From positions 2,728,001-2,792,000 of the forward strand of contig CP102611.1 of NCBI GenBank assembly GCA_041874755.1: DNA of 64,000 nt, written 5' to 3'. Shown here in pieces: positions 1 through 9,611 of this stretch (within the stretch, counting starts at the first letter, position 1; every line of letters begins with the position of its first letter). Below the pieces are notes generated by a model that searched no databases, was not told the DNA's origin, and saw only the letters and a program-made list of their open reading frames with translations. A program made the position numbers and the translations under genes. This stretch comes from Chitinibacter sp. SCUT-21 (GTDB lineage Bacteria; Pseudomonadota; Gammaproteobacteria; Burkholderiales; Chitinibacteraceae).

Positions 1-531
1 CAAGTGCGGGGAATTTCGGCAAATGTGATTCGCCAGCAACATCGAGATGATAAGAACTACGATTATCGTGATACCGCCATGGCGGATAATGTACAGTGGC
101 TACTGCAGCATCCACTCAAAGACAAAAAAGTCATTATCTGGGGCCACTCGTCGCATGCAATTCCGGCTGTGTCGGGGCTTAATCCAGATTCTAAACAAGA
201 AATTCACAGCATGGCGTGGCATTTAAAATCGCAATTAGGCGATCAGGTGTATATCGCCAAATTGCTACCTTTGGGTGGGCAGGTGAGCCGGTACTGGGAT
301 ACTGGTGAGCAAGCGGTGACCCTTGAGGCCAACTCGCTCGAGTGGGCTTTGAAATCGCTCAATTTGAAACAAGGGTTTGTGAATGCGCCCAATGATGTCG
401 CAATGCGAGCGCATTTGTCACAAATTAAAAAAAGCTATTTATTTGGTAAAGATGTGAATGGTTTGTTTTTCTACGAAGCCGCTGTTGCAGCTAAACAAGG
501 AACTCATCCTATCCTACCTTTACCGCAATAA
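1..531 (+). CDS. Erythromycin esterase-like protein, C-terminal part
   Basis: The frame is open from the window edge, so the true start lies upstream; about 176 residues are visible. The stretch RDTAMADNVQWLLQH followed by IIWGHSSHAI matches the pattern of the erythromycin esterase family (R-D-x-x-M-A-x-N, then W-x-H-x-x-H with metal or catalytic histidines). Known members hydrolyse macrolide lactones, but many chromosomal relatives have no demonstrated drug substrate, so a resistance role should not be assumed. It ends 44 bases before the next gene on the same strand. Family assignment is reasonably sure; the substrate is unknown. Confidence 0.7.
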   Translation, partial: QVRGISANVIRQQHRDDKNYDYRDTAMADNVQWLLQHPLKDKKVIIWGHSSHAIPAVSGLNPDSKQEIHSMAWHLKSQLGDQVYIAKLLPLGGQVSRYWDTGEQAVTLEANSLEWALKSLNLKQGFVNAPNDVAMRAHLSQIKKSYLFGKDVNGLFFYEAAVAAKQGTHPILPLPQ

Positions 532-575
532 ACATTTGTCTACACGAAGTACCACTTAGTTTGATGGAGTTTTAC

Positions 576-1382
576 ATGCGTCATTTCGCAGCACTGGCTT
601 TCACTGTTTTGGCATCTCTTGCCCATGCAACTTCACTTGAAGCAATCCAAAAGAAAGGTGAAATTGTGATTGGAGTTAAAGATTCATCGCCACCTTTTTC
701 GATGATGGATACCAAAACCCGTGCGCTTAAAGGTTATGACATTGATTTTGCGCTAGGTATTGCCAAACGCTTGAATGTAAAACCCGTTTTCAAAATTGTT
801 GAATCAGATGATCGGATTCCACATTTGAAAAATGATACGGTTGATATTGTGGTGGCCGATCTTACTCGTACCGCCGAGCGCGAGCGCGAGATTGATTTTA
901 GCGTGGGCTACTTTGTAACCGATGACCGCATTTTGGCAAAGAAAGGCCGTTTCAAGTCAGAGGCTGATTTAGCTGGGGCGCAAATTGCGGTGACGGCCAC
1001 ATCGAGCACGTCAAAAAAGATGAAGAAAAATTTGCCCAATACCCCACAGGTGGAGTTTGAAGACAAGCCTGAAATGGTGAAGGCGCTTCTAGCGGGCTCG
1101 GTGGAAGGTGTTGCGGCCGATGGCCCTGTGCTTGCGGCATTTTTATCGAGAATGCCAGCCGCACAACGTGCGCAATACGAAATCAGCGATTTCGCCATTG
1201 AAATAAAAACCATTGCAGTGGGCATGCAAAAAGGCGAAAAGAAACTGCAAGAGGCCGTGAATCTGGCTTTAGTTGATATGGAAAACACTGGCGAAGCGGT
1301 CACTATTTTTAATCGCTGGTTTGGCCCGCAAACGGCAATGCCAATGATGCGAATTTTCAAAATTAGCAATCGTCGCTTCTAA
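576..1382 (+). CDS. Periplasmic solute-binding protein, family 3 (amino-acid type)
   Basis: A 268-residue protein with an N-terminal signal peptide ending around ALAHA, then the classic family 3 opening IQKKGEIVIGVKDSSPPFS and the GYDIDFALGIAKRL segment that precedes ligand binding. The C-terminal part ends with the FNRWFG motif usual for polar-amino-acid binding proteins. Start: ATG 576 is preceded by GGAG at 566-569 with 6-base spacing; the upstream TTG and ATG in the same frame lack such a site. No permease or ATPase gene adjoins it, so it is either an orphan component or works with a transporter elsewhere. The ligand cannot be told from sequence. Confidence 0.8.
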   Translation: MRHFAALAFTVLASLAHATSLEAIQKKGEIVIGVKDSSPPFSMMDTKTRALKGYDIDFALGIAKRLNVKPVFKIVESDDRIPHLKNDTVDIVVADLTRTAEREREIDFSVGYFVTDDRILAKKGRFKSEADLAGAQIAVTATSSTSKKMKKNLPNTPQVEFEDKPEMVKALLAGSVEGVAADGPVLAAFLSRMPAAQRAQYEISDFAIEIKTIAVGMQKGEKKLQEAVNLALVDMENTGEAVTIFNRWFGPQTAMPMMRIFKISNRRF

Positions 1383-1384
1383 TA

Positions 1385-1412
1385 AAAAAGCCCTAGTGAT
1401 CTAGGGCTTTTT
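1385..1412. terminator. Bidirectional intrinsic terminator
   Basis: The stem AAAAAGCCCTAG/CTAGGGCTTTTT has a TGAT loop and T runs on both strands. It lies between two convergent genes and can end both transcripts. Confidence 0.85.
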
Positions 1413-1429
1413 TATTTTTACTGCTAATT

Positions 1430-2587
1430 TCAGCCAAATAGGCCTTTCCACCATAAACGAATCGTATCCCACGCGCGGCCGAAGATGCTGGCTTCTTCGA
1501 CGGCGGCCACGGCGACGACTGGGCGCTCACTTAAAACTTTGCCATCCAAGGTGATTTTCATCGTACCAACAGTTTGGCCAACTTTAATCGGCGCCATCAG
1601 TGGCTGCTGCGTGGTTAAATCAATTTTAAGTTTCGCAGCATCGCCTTTGGGTACGGTGATGTATTGGTCAGCCATAAAACCGACAGCAATTTGCGACTCT
1701 TTCCCCTTCCAGACTGGCACTTGTTGTACGGCTTGTTTGGCCGCATACAATTTAGGGGTTTCAAAGAATTGGGTGCCCCAGTTCAATAGTTTTGATGATT
1801 CAGCCGCCCGAACTTCTGGACTAGCAGTACCCACCACCACAGAAATCAAACGACGGCCATCACGCTTGGTTGAGGCTACTAAATTATAACCCGCGCTATT
1901 GGTGTGACCGGTTTTCATGCCATCAACGAATGGATCTCGGTACAGCAATAGATTCCGGTTTGGCTGGCTGATATTGTTGTACTTGAATTCTTTAATTGAG
2001 TAGATGTGATAGAACTCAGGGAAATCGTTGATGATGGCAGTAGCCAAACGCCCCAAATCACTGGTTGTGACATGAAGTGCTGGGTCGGGGAGGCCGGTTG
2101 AATTAGTAAAATGCGAGCCTTTTAAGCCAAGTCGCTTTGCTTCGGCATTCATCATTTGTGCAAATACTTCTTCGCTACCCGCAATCGCTTCGGCCAGCGT
2201 TACGCAGGCGTCATTACCTGATTGAACAATCATTCCTTTGATTAGATCTTCAACGGTTGCGGGTACTTTCGGGTCCAGATACATCCGTGAACCTTCTGTT
2301 TTCCAACCTTTTTCGGATACCAGCAAAGTTTGGTTGAGTTTGAGTTTGCCCTCTTTAACCATTTTGAACGTGATATACGTCGTCATCATCTTCGTCAAAG
2401 AGGCGGGCTCGACTTGCAGATCTGGATCACGCGCGGCCAAAACTTGGCCACTTTGTTTGTCATACAGATAATAAGATTTCGCCGCGATTTCCGGCACTGG
2501 TGGCACAAAGGCCTGAGTTATTGAGCTAGAGAAAACGGCGACAAGCGCAGTCGCAACGATAGAGCTTTTCAATGGTAGGCGCGGCAT
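1430..2587 (-). CDS. dacC: D-alanyl-D-alanine carboxypeptidase (PBP5/6 type)
   Basis: A 385-residue low-molecular-weight penicillin-binding protein that trims the terminal D-Ala from peptidoglycan pentapeptides in the periplasm. It has a signal peptide (about residues 1-26, ending TQA), the serine acylation motif SLTK at 63-66, SGN at 123-125 and KTG at 225-227, followed by the PBP5 C-terminal domain. The last residues (WDTIRLWWKGLFG) form an amphipathic membrane anchor typical of DacA/DacC. Length agrees with the family. Single-gene unit ending at the shared terminator at 1385-1412. Which paralogue name applies (dacA or dacC) cannot be settled here. Confidence 0.93.
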   Translation of the reverse strand: MPRLPLKSSIVATALVAVFSSSITQAFVPPVPEIAAKSYYLYDKQSGQVLAARDPDLQVEPASLTKMMTTYITFKMVKEGKLKLNQTLLVSEKGWKTEGSRMYLDPKVPATVEDLIKGMIVQSGNDACVTLAEAIAGSEEVFAQMMNAEAKRLGLKGSHFTNSTGLPDPALHVTTSDLGRLATAIINDFPEFYHIYSIKEFKYNNISQPNRNLLLYRDPFVDGMKTGHTNSAGYNLVASTKRDGRRLISVVVGTASPEVRAAESSKLLNWGTQFFETPKLYAAKQAVQQVPVWKGKESQIAVGFMADQYITVPKGDAAKLKIDLTTQQPLMAPIKVGQTVGTMKITLDGKVLSERPVVAVAAVEEASIFGRAWDTIRLWWKGLFG

Positions 2588-2713
2588 GTTGTGATCTTTG
2601 CTGAAAAGAAAGGTAAGTTTTGTGTGAACCCATTATACGGGTAAACCGTCTAAAAAAGACTGGCGAAGTGATGAATTGTTCCGGTAAAAATTGCGTAATT
2701 GTGTGGCCTAGCG

Positions 2714-2745
2714 CTCAAAAAGAAAGGCCTACCCGCGGGTAGGCC
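2714..2745 (-). terminator. Intrinsic terminator of the metalloprotease gene
   Basis: A perfect 20-base palindrome (GGCCTACCC and its complement) at 2726-2745 is followed, reading the minus strand, by TTTCTTTTT. Confidence 0.75.
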
Positions 2746-2767
2746 AATTCATTCGAGCAAAATCAAA

Positions 2768-5569
2768 TTAGAAAGGATAGCTTGGTGTCGTTGCCGCTAA
2801 ATCTAGCCAGACTCCGGTGCTCGGTTGATTGTGTTTGCCCGTGGCTAAGGCGTAAAACTGCTCGGCTGCGAGCGGTAAATTCAAGTCTGCAATTGAATCG
2901 AGCGCAGTTTGCGATACGCTGATGCCGTACATTGCAAAAATAGAGCGCAAATCGCGGCCGATGATTTTGGAACTTAACACATACAGCAAGTCTGGATTAC
3001 TGATTTTATTATCTGCAAAGCGGCTCATGCCATACTTGGCTTTATTGTTGGCATCCCAGCCTTGGGCGACCATCCGGTCCGCCTTGGTGAGCAACGTAAA
3101 GTAGTCCAAGGTGCTTTCCATACTTGGTTTCGCTTCGTTCAAACGATATTTGCCAAACAAAAATGCAATTTGGAAATGCGCTGCCCGCATCGGGTCTTGC
3201 CCATTGGCCATATCCCACAAGCGCGTTTGCATATCGACAATTTTGGCGTTGCCACTTAGGCCTGAGTTTCGATTAGCGATAATGTCTTGATATAAACCGG
3301 GGTGATCGGTTGCGTGTCCAGTATCGATGCCCAAGAGCTTGTACTGGCGCATCATATGCATGCTAGCAAGAATATTATTGTCGCATTCCACCACGCAGCC
3401 TTTGCCATTAAATTCAATGTGCATAACACGCTGTACTGTGTTGTGACCCAATTCGTGCGAGTGCCCCCAGCCTGTGCCGCTAATGGCGGCAAAGCCATCA
3501 GAAGGGTTGCCCGAGCAGAGGTAACCACATGCAGCAATCCAGCCGACAAAGTGCTGCACGCTGCGGGCTCGATGGATAGGGCCAGTACAATCCCAGCCAA
3601 ACTGAGTGCATAAATTAGCCACATTGCTGCTTAGCGGCATATTGTTGAAGCCATTGGCAATGTGGTTCGAGTCGAACAGCATTTCTTTGATTTCACCGAC
3701 CACATATTGCTCTGGCGTTTTATTGCCCATTGCACTGTTGGCAAAACCGATGGTTTGTTGAATTTCACCACCCACCAATTTAGCCGTTTGCCAGCCAAAA
3801 TCTCTACGCTGCATGGCGGCAACGGCTTCGTCGATTTCGGCCTGATTTTGCGGCTTGGTAAAATCAAAGTGAGCGTATTTAGCTGCGCCGCGAATTTTTA
3901 GCGTCACATTTTGGCCCGCCGTTGCGCCGCTGTAATTCAAATACAGCGGGCCGCCAAACGGGGTGACAAAGACATTTTCCCCACTAGCTAGGGGGATGGA
4001 AAATGATTGCGGACGGCGAGGGCGTTTATAACCGTCGCTCACCTTGTCAGTCAGCGGGTTGCCCCAAGCGCGTAAATAGTTAGTTTGAACTTTCAGTGCG
4101 CTCGCGCCACCTGCATTAACAACCTCGATATACACCGGTTTGCCTGGCACCGCACCGCGGCCAATAGCGGTAATACCGCCACTTTGAGGAATGGTTACTT
4201 CGATGGTTTCTGCATTGCTACTCACCGGCAGGCTTTGTGCTACCGCAGGCATAAAGTCGCCTTGGCCAGTTGCTGAAACCGTCGTGTCGCTGCGGTTGAA
4301 GGCTAGCCAAGAGTCGGAGGCATAGGTGCGCAAAAAATCACCGGGGGCTGTATCGCGATTGATTTTGCCGTACTGAATTTCGGGGCGATACAGATCGGCC
4401 CAGAGTACCAATAAGCGATAAAGATCGGTGGTGGCGTCATTAAAAATATTGATGCCATTACCTTGCATTGCGGCCAATTCATTATGAATTTGCGTGATGG
4501 GATTAGCCACGCTAGCGTCTTGGCTTAATGCCAATTGTGGCTTGTCTTGCGCAAGTAAATTGAGCGTTTGCACCAATTTGCTCATTTGATCGCTTTTGGC
4601 CAGATTCTCAGCCACAGTGCGAGTCGCGCCAATTGAAACTCCTGCTGCAGAGGCATAGTAATTGCCGGGATAGCCGCCCAGCGACATACCCATGCCCGCT
4701 AAGACTTGGCGGCCCCCAGCGGAGTCGATCCAGCTTGGATGCATGTAAATCACCGCCTTGCCGCTATCTAAGTATTTGCGCACTTGCGCGGCTAGCTCGG
4801 CGCTATAGGTGGTTCCACTGCCGAAGACCAGCAAATCAGCGTTTTGCCAGCAGGTATTGGTATTTACGCTTAGATCACATGCTACCGCCTGCGCTACTTT
4901 GCCTTGATTGCTAATGAATTTGCTGACATTGGCAGTCGCATAGCCCGTTGTCGCAAATTTGATTGTGCTCGGTAATGGCCCTGCGGCTTTGCCAGTGAGG
5001 ACCCAGTTAAACGCACGGGTGAATAGCGCGGTATGCTGTGTTTCGCGTGATTGATTCGCAATCCAGCTTAAAACATCAGCGCCATAAGCCAACCCACGCC
5101 CTTTACCATATTGCGCGATGGCAGCCATGCCGCTGCCATCATCAGCTAGCAGCAATGGCGTTGCCACGGTGCGGCTAGAGACATTGATCTCGCTGCTATT
5201 GGACGTGTGGTTGAGCGTTAAATTGAGCGAGGCATCGCCATAAATATCTGTAATTGCACCATTTTGTTGCTGCTGATAGCGCGTGGAAAGTTGAGTCGCT
5301 AAGGAAAGAAAGGCTGCTCGGTCGGTGGCATTAAGCCCTTTAACACTACCTGTGCGTAGCGCTTCAAGCTGCGGATTGCCGTTCCCTGTACCTACTTGTG
5401 CAATCGCTGAATTGGTGACTTGATCTAGTGTGGTTTGCGTTGTGCTGCCTGTTCCAGAACCTGAATTAGGGTTGCTGCTGTTGGTGCCTATCGTGCTGGA
5501 GCCTCCGCCGCCACCGCAGGCCGATAATAGGCTGGTGCAAACAAAAGCTGCAATTAATCGTTTATTCAT
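2768..5569 (-). CDS. ImpA-like M60 family metalloprotease, lipoprotein
   Basis: A 933-residue exported protein. The N-terminus has a lipoprotein signal with lipobox LLSAC, then a Gly/Ser/Thr-rich linker (about 20-50). The zinc site HELGHN is at residues 705-710, with candidate third-ligand glutamates at 719 and 728, which fits the M60 pattern HExxH-x(8-28)-E. Size and layout resemble ImpA of Pseudomonas aeruginosa, an M60-like protease that cleaves O-glycosylated surface proteins; this comparison is from memory of the family. The product is probably surface- or periplasm-anchored and may act on mucin-type glycoproteins. No clear ribosome binding site precedes ATG 5569. It stands alone, with its own terminator. 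Confidence 0.8.
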   Translation of the reverse strand: MNKRLIAAFVCTSLLSACGGGGGSSTIGTNSSNPNSGSGTGSTTQTTLDQVTNSAIAQVGTGNGNPQLEALRTGSVKGLNATDRAAFLSLATQLSTRYQQQQNGAITDIYGDASLNLTLNHTSNSSEINVSSRTVATPLLLADDGSGMAAIAQYGKGRGLAYGADVLSWIANQSRETQHTALFTRAFNWVLTGKAAGPLPSTIKFATTGYATANVSKFISNQGKVAQAVACDLSVNTNTCWQNADLLVFGSGTTYSAELAAQVRKYLDSGKAVIYMHPSWIDSAGGRQVLAGMGMSLGGYPGNYYASAAGVSIGATRTVAENLAKSDQMSKLVQTLNLLAQDKPQLALSQDASVANPITQIHNELAAMQGNGINIFNDATTDLYRLLVLWADLYRPEIQYGKINRDTAPGDFLRTYASDSWLAFNRSDTTVSATGQGDFMPAVAQSLPVSSNAETIEVTIPQSGGITAIGRGAVPGKPVYIEVVNAGGASALKVQTNYLRAWGNPLTDKVSDGYKRPRRPQSFSIPLASGENVFVTPFGGPLYLNYSGATAGQNVTLKIRGAAKYAHFDFTKPQNQAEIDEAVAAMQRRDFGWQTAKLVGGEIQQTIGFANSAMGNKTPEQYVVGEIKEMLFDSNHIANGFNNMPLSSNVANLCTQFGWDCTGPIHRARSVQHFVGWIAACGYLCSGNPSDGFAAISGTGWGHSHELGHNTVQRVMHIEFNGKGCVVECDNNILASMHMMRQYKLLGIDTGHATDHPGLYQDIIANRNSGLSGNAKIVDMQTRLWDMANGQDPMRAAHFQIAFLFGKYRLNEAKPSMESTLDYFTLLTKADRMVAQGWDANNKAKYGMSRFADNKISNPDLLYVLSSKIIGRDLRSIFAMYGISVSQTALDSIADLNLPLAAEQFYALATGKHNQPSTGVWLDLAATTPSYPF

Positions 5570-5733
5570 TTTTTACTGAAACTAGAATTATGCGCGGCTG
5601 CAGATTCTAGGTTGTATTAGAAAATTCTGATATATCCATTGGTCATGTAGTTTCTAGAGTGTGTGCTAGCTCACAACTGAATGCGCTGGATAGGATAGGG
5701 CATTTCTATCCCAGCGAAGTGCAATAAATATAC

Positions 5734-6576
5734 TTAAATTTCTGCCGCTAATTTAAATGTCCCTTCACCAATTCTTCTTACTTTACCCCCTATATGTATC
5801 TGCTTGTTGGTATTGATCGATAAGCTCAATCGAGCAATACGTCCAATGCTGTGCCCTTGTTCCATCTTCAGTTGCAGTGGTAGCGGGGTGTTTTCGGCCA
5901 ACAGCCAGCCGCCCAAGTTGGCGCATGCTGAGCCAGTGCCAAAATCTTCGGCAGCTTGCCCATGTTGCGACCAGAAATACCGCGCGATAATGGTGTCGCC
6001 AGACTTGGCCCAAACCAGTGCGCCCGAGCGGCCTTCTAAATTGCACGCCACTTGCTCAAACTTGGCTAAGTCGAGCGTACAACGCGCGACGCTCTCTGGC
6101 GAATCCAGCGGCACAACCAATTGCTCGCTGCCGGTATTCACAAAGCGCGGCGTTCCGATAATGTGTTTGGCGTCGATATTGAATGCAGCGGCGAGCTCGG
6201 CCACATCAGGCCCTGCGCGATAGCTCGGCGAGTTGGCAGACAAAGTAATCTGTTCGCCGTCGATCTCAACTGGAATAATGCCCGCCTGCATTTCAAGCAT
6301 CAGCTGTTTGCGCCCGGCGGCAATCACGTACGATGTGCCCAAGGTCGGGTGGCCGGCAAAAGGCATTTCGTAGCTAGGCGTGAAAATGCGCACATGCGCG
6401 TCGGCTTTATCGCTCGGGCGCACAAAAGTGATTTCCGACAGATTCATCTGCTGACCCAAGCGAAGCATGGTTTCATCACTTAAAGTCTCCTCTGGCTCGA
6501 ACACCGCCAGCGGGTTGCCCGACCAGAGCTCATCAGTCACAAATACATTGACTACTTGATATTTCAACACGGGCAT
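5734..6576 (-). CDS. PhzF family isomerase/epimerase-like protein
   Basis: A 280-residue protein with the paired PhzF fold signatures: NLSEITFV with the catalytic glutamate near residue 48, PFAGHPTLGTS in the first half and FGTGSACANLGGWLL in the second. PhzF itself isomerises an intermediate of phenazine synthesis. No other phenazine genes are nearby, so this is one of the many family members with an unknown substrate. Divergent from pcnB, with one 49-bp repeat element in the spacer. Confidence 0.88.
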   Translation of the reverse strand: MPVLKYQVVNVFVTDELWSGNPLAVFEPEETLSDETMLRLGQQMNLSEITFVRPSDKADAHVRIFTPSYEMPFAGHPTLGTSYVIAAGRKQLMLEMQAGIIPVEIDGEQITLSANSPSYRAGPDVAELAAAFNIDAKHIIGTPRFVNTGSEQLVVPLDSPESVARCTLDLAKFEQVACNLEGRSGALVWAKSGDTIIARYFWSQHGQAAEDFGTGSACANLGGWLLAENTPLPLQLKMEQGHSIGRIARLSLSINTNKQIHIGGKVRRIGEGTFKLAAEI

Positions 6577-6591
6577 TGTGCGCTCCTTTAT

Positions 6592-6640
6592 GGGTATTGC
6601 TGGCTATATTAACCACAATATTGCCTGCAGAGAAATACAG
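6592..6640. repeat. 49-bp GGGTAT/ATAC palindromic element, copy 1
   Basis: Starts GGGTATTGCT and ends AAATACAG, 49 bases in all. The interior folds as GGC-ATATT paired with AATAT-GCC. It lies between the divergent PhzF-like and pcnB genes. Confidence 0.75.
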
Positions 6641-6798
6641 TTGGGCAGTATTTGAGGGGATCAGATTATCGTGTGAATGGCTGTGCCAAATGGTCGCGTA
6701 GATGACTGATCTGCCACGCGATCTGCGTAAAAAAGATACGTCAGTCACATTGCGCTTGTATAATGTGCGGTTTCGCCGTGTTATTTCGATAAAAGCCC

Positions 6799-8142
6799 AT
6801 GATTCGTAAACTGATAGGCAAGGTATTGCGCCGCCCTGGCAAGCGTATTTTGCACGCCAAACACTATGGCATCCGCCGTGATCAATTGCACTCAGGCGCG
6901 TTGAAAGTCTGCGATCGTCTGCAAGATGCTGGCTACGAGGCGTATATCGTCGGTGGCGCGGTGCGTGATTTGTTGCTCGGTAAGTCGCCCAAAGACTTCG
7001 ACGTGGCCACCAGCGCCACGCCCGAACAAGTGCGCCATGTATTTCATCGCTCGCGCATCATTGGCCGTCGTTTCCGTATCGTGCATGTGCCGTTTTATGA
7101 CCGTGGCGGCGAGGAAATTATCGAAGTCACGACCTTCCGCGGCAGCGCCGATTCTCCGACCGATGCGAGCGGGCGCATTATTCGCGATAACGTCTACGGC
7201 ACTTTGGAAGAAGACGCGTCACGCCGTGACTTTACCGTGAATGCGCTGTATTACGACCCGAATAGCGATGAAATCATCGATTTTCACCACGGCGTAGAAG
7301 ACCTCGAAAAAAAACAATTGGTGATGATTGGCGATCCGATCAAGCGTTACCACGAAGACCCAGTGCGCATGCTGCGCGCGACGCGTTTGTCGGCCAAATT
7401 AGGGCTGCAAATCGCCGCCGATACCGCCAAGCCAATTAAAGAACACGCGCAATTGCTGGAAAACATCCCGTCGGCACGCTTGTTCGACGAAATGATGAAG
7501 CTGTTGTTGTCGGGTAAAGCGTGGGATTGCTTGCAATCGTTACGCGCCTACGGACTGCATAAGCCGCTGTTTCCGCTGCTCGATAAATTGATGAGCCAAA
7601 AAGAAACGACGGCGTTTTTAAAACAAGCGCTGCTTAGCACCGATCAGCGTTTGGCCGACGATAAACCAGTATCAGCGGGCTTTTTATTTGCCGCTTTGTT
7701 GTGGCACGAAGTTGAAGCCAACTGGCAAAAGAAAATCGCCTCCGGCGAGCATAAAGTGCCGGCCTTGGTGGAAGCGATGAACGACGTGGAAGCCAAAGTA
7801 ACCAAGCGCTTGGCGATTCCGAATCGCTATAGCGCGGCGATGAAAGAAATCTGGCTGTTGCAGCCACGCTTTGAGCAACGAGCGGGCCAAAAGCCATTTC
7901 GCTTGCTGGAGCAGCCGCGTTTTCGCGCCGCGTACGATTTCCTCTTGCTGCGCGCCGAATGTGGTTTGGTCGAGAAAGAGCTGGCCGATTGGTGGACGCA
8001 ATTTCATGCCTGCGACGATAGCACGCGTGAAGTGCTGATCAGCGACGCCATTGCCGCTGGTAAGGGGGGCGAAGTTGAAAAACGCCGCCGCCGTTCTCGT
8101 CACCGTAAACCGGCATCAGCCAAAACTTCTGCTCCGAAATGA
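6799..8142 (+). CDS. pcnB: Poly(A) polymerase I
   Basis: A 447-residue nucleotidyltransferase that adds 3' poly(A) tails to RNA and so marks it for decay. Visible signatures are GGAVRD at 52-57, the metal-binding DFD at 67-69 and the RRFRIVHV segment that separates poly(A) polymerases from CCA-adding enzymes. The basic tail (KRRRRSRHRK) is typical of PcnB and binds RNA. Its stop overlaps the folK start (ATGA), so the two are translationally coupled, an arrangement common in proteobacteria. Confidence 0.95.
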   Translation: MIRKLIGKVLRRPGKRILHAKHYGIRRDQLHSGALKVCDRLQDAGYEAYIVGGAVRDLLLGKSPKDFDVATSATPEQVRHVFHRSRIIGRRFRIVHVPFYDRGGEEIIEVTTFRGSADSPTDASGRIIRDNVYGTLEEDASRRDFTVNALYYDPNSDEIIDFHHGVEDLEKKQLVMIGDPIKRYHEDPVRMLRATRLSAKLGLQIAADTAKPIKEHAQLLENIPSARLFDEMMKLLLSGKAWDCLQSLRAYGLHKPLFPLLDKLMSQKETTAFLKQALLSTDQRLADDKPVSAGFLFAALLWHEVEANWQKKIASGEHKVPALVEAMNDVEAKVTKRLAIPNRYSAAMKEIWLLQPRFEQRAGQKPFRLLEQPRFRAAYDFLLLRAECGLVEKELADWWTQFHACDDSTREVLISDAIAAGKGGEVEKRRRRSRHRKPASAKTSAPK

Positions 8143-8621
8143 CCATTGCTTATATTGCCTTGGGCGCCAATTTGGGCGACCCAAGTGCGCAGCTGCGCGA
8201 TGCTCTGCGTTTGATCGCGGCTTTGCCTGGCACGCAGCTACTTGCTAGCTCGTCTTTTTATGCCAGCGCGCCGGTGGGCTACGCCGACCAACCTGATTTT
8301 GTAAACGCCGTTTGCGCCGTACAAACCGAGCTGTCGGCGCCTGATTTGCTGCAAGCGCTGCTGGCGCTGGAATTGCAGCAAGGGCGCGAGCGCAGTTTTA
8401 AAAACGCGCCGCGGACTTTAGATTTAGACGTGGTGCTGTATGGGGATGAGGTGCTTAATTTGCCCAATTTGCAAATACCCCATCCTCGTATGCATCAGCG
8501 CGCGTTTGTGCTGCTGCCTTTGCTAGAAATAGCCCCTGATGCGCAAATTCCGGGTTTGGGCGCGGCGACGCAATTTATTGCTGATGTGATCGATCAAGAG
8601 CTCTATCGCCTCGAAGCCTGA
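8139..8621 (+). CDS. folK: 6-hydroxymethyl-dihydropterin pyrophosphokinase
   Basis: A 160-residue cytoplasmic enzyme that transfers pyrophosphate from ATP to 6-hydroxymethyl-7,8-dihydropterin in folate synthesis. The N-terminal YIALGANLGDP and the family signature NAPRTLDLDVVLYG are both present. It overlaps pcnB by 4 bases. Other folate genes in this window are folB (30.2 kb) and folP (47 kb), so the pathway is scattered. Confidence 0.95.
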   Translation: MTIAYIALGANLGDPSAQLRDALRLIAALPGTQLLASSSFYASAPVGYADQPDFVNAVCAVQTELSAPDLLQALLALELQQGRERSFKNAPRTLDLDVVLYGDEVLNLPNLQIPHPRMHQRAFVLLPLLEIAPDAQIPGLGAATQFIADVIDQELYRLEA

Positions 8622-8759
8622 GTTTAAATCGTTCAATATTGCCTTTGTGTTCGTAAAACAGTCGATTTTAATCCGCGAGTGTTTTAGCATCTGATTACGA
8701 ATTTAATCTTGCATTGCACCACGAGTGCAGTCCTTAACGAAACGGCTTGATTACCCATC

Positions 8760-9554
8760 ATGAAAACGACACTTTCGACTCTTAGAAAAATGAAGCAGGA
8801 TGGCGCCAAGATCGCCATGCTGACTTGTTATGATGCGAGCTTTGCCTCGCTGCTCGACGAAGCGGGCGTGGATATTTTGCTCGTCGGCGACTCGCTCGGC
8901 AATGTGATTCAAGGTCATACGACCACGCTGCCGGTCAGCGTTGACGACATGGTGTATCACACCAAAGCCGTCGTGCGCGGCACGCAAAAAGCGCTGGTGC
9001 TGGCCGACTTGCCGTTCGCTAGCTACCAAGCGTCGCATATCCAAGCCTACGAAAACGCCGCTCGTTTGATGGCCGCTGGTGCGGAAATGGTCAAAATCGA
9101 AGGCGGCGCAGTGATGGTCGATACCGTCGATTTTCTGGTGCAACGCGGTATTCCGGTTTGTGCGCATATTGGTTTGCAACCGCAGTCGGTGCACGTTTAC
9201 GGCGGCTACAAAGTACAAGGTAAAACCGAAACCGAAGCCGAAGTTCTGAAGCGCGATGCTTTGGCCTTGCAAGCAGCAGGCGCGGCGATGGTGTTGATGG
9301 AAATGGTGCCCGCTAGCGTGGCGGCCGAAGTCACCGAATCGCTGTTTGTGCCAACGATTGGGATTGGCGCTGGCGTACAGGTCGACGGCCAAGTGCTGGT
9401 GCTGCACGATATGCTCGGCGTTTATCCCGGCAAAAAAGCGCGCTTTGTGAAAAACTTTATGAGCGGTGGCGTGAGCAGCATTCAAGGCGCGGTTGAAGCT
9501 TATGTGAAATCAGTCAAGGCACTGACTTTCCCGACTGAAGAACATTCATTCTGA
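8760..9554 (+). CDS. panB: 3-methyl-2-oxobutanoate hydroxymethyltransferase
   Basis: A 264-residue enzyme of pantothenate synthesis that adds a hydroxymethyl group from methylene-tetrahydrofolate to ketoisovalerate. It shows the conserved [14 protein letters not shown] metal and substrate segment and the GIGAG motif late in the barrel. It sits 57 bases before panC and probably shares a transcript with it. The 138-base spacer after folK contains only a short GCAC/GTGC hairpin. Confidence 0.95.
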   Translation: MKTTLSTLRKMKQDGAKIAMLTCYDASFASLLDEAGVDILLVGDSLGNVIQGHTTTLPVSVDDMVYHTKAVVRGTQKALVLADLPFASYQASHIQAYENAARLMAAGAEMVKIEGGAVMVDTVDFLVQRGIPVCAHIGLQPQSVHVYGGYKVQGKTETEAEVLKRDALALQAAGAAMVLMEMVPASVAAEVTESLFVPTIGIGAGVQVDGQVLVLHDMLGVYPGKKARFVKNFMSGGVSSIQGAVEAYVKSVKALTFPTEEHSF

Positions 9555-9611
9555 TTCAAGATTGACCGCCAGCACGCATGAGCCGCGTGCTGGTATCCAA
9601 AAGATAGAACT

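Noticed and set aside
908..1369. 153-codon open frame antisense to the first solute-binding protein
   Set aside because: The opposite strand has a clear family match; no ribosome binding site or domain supports the antisense frame.
5684..5716. Inverted repeat CGCTGG-ATAG/CTATCCCAGCG downstream of the PhzF-like gene as a terminator
   Set aside because: The stem has a bulge and no T run follows on the strand that would need it.
8751..9485. 244-codon open frame antisense to panB
   Set aside because: It mirrors a well-supported gene, its product is His/Gln/Arg-rich as expected from antisense reading, and it has no start signals of its own.
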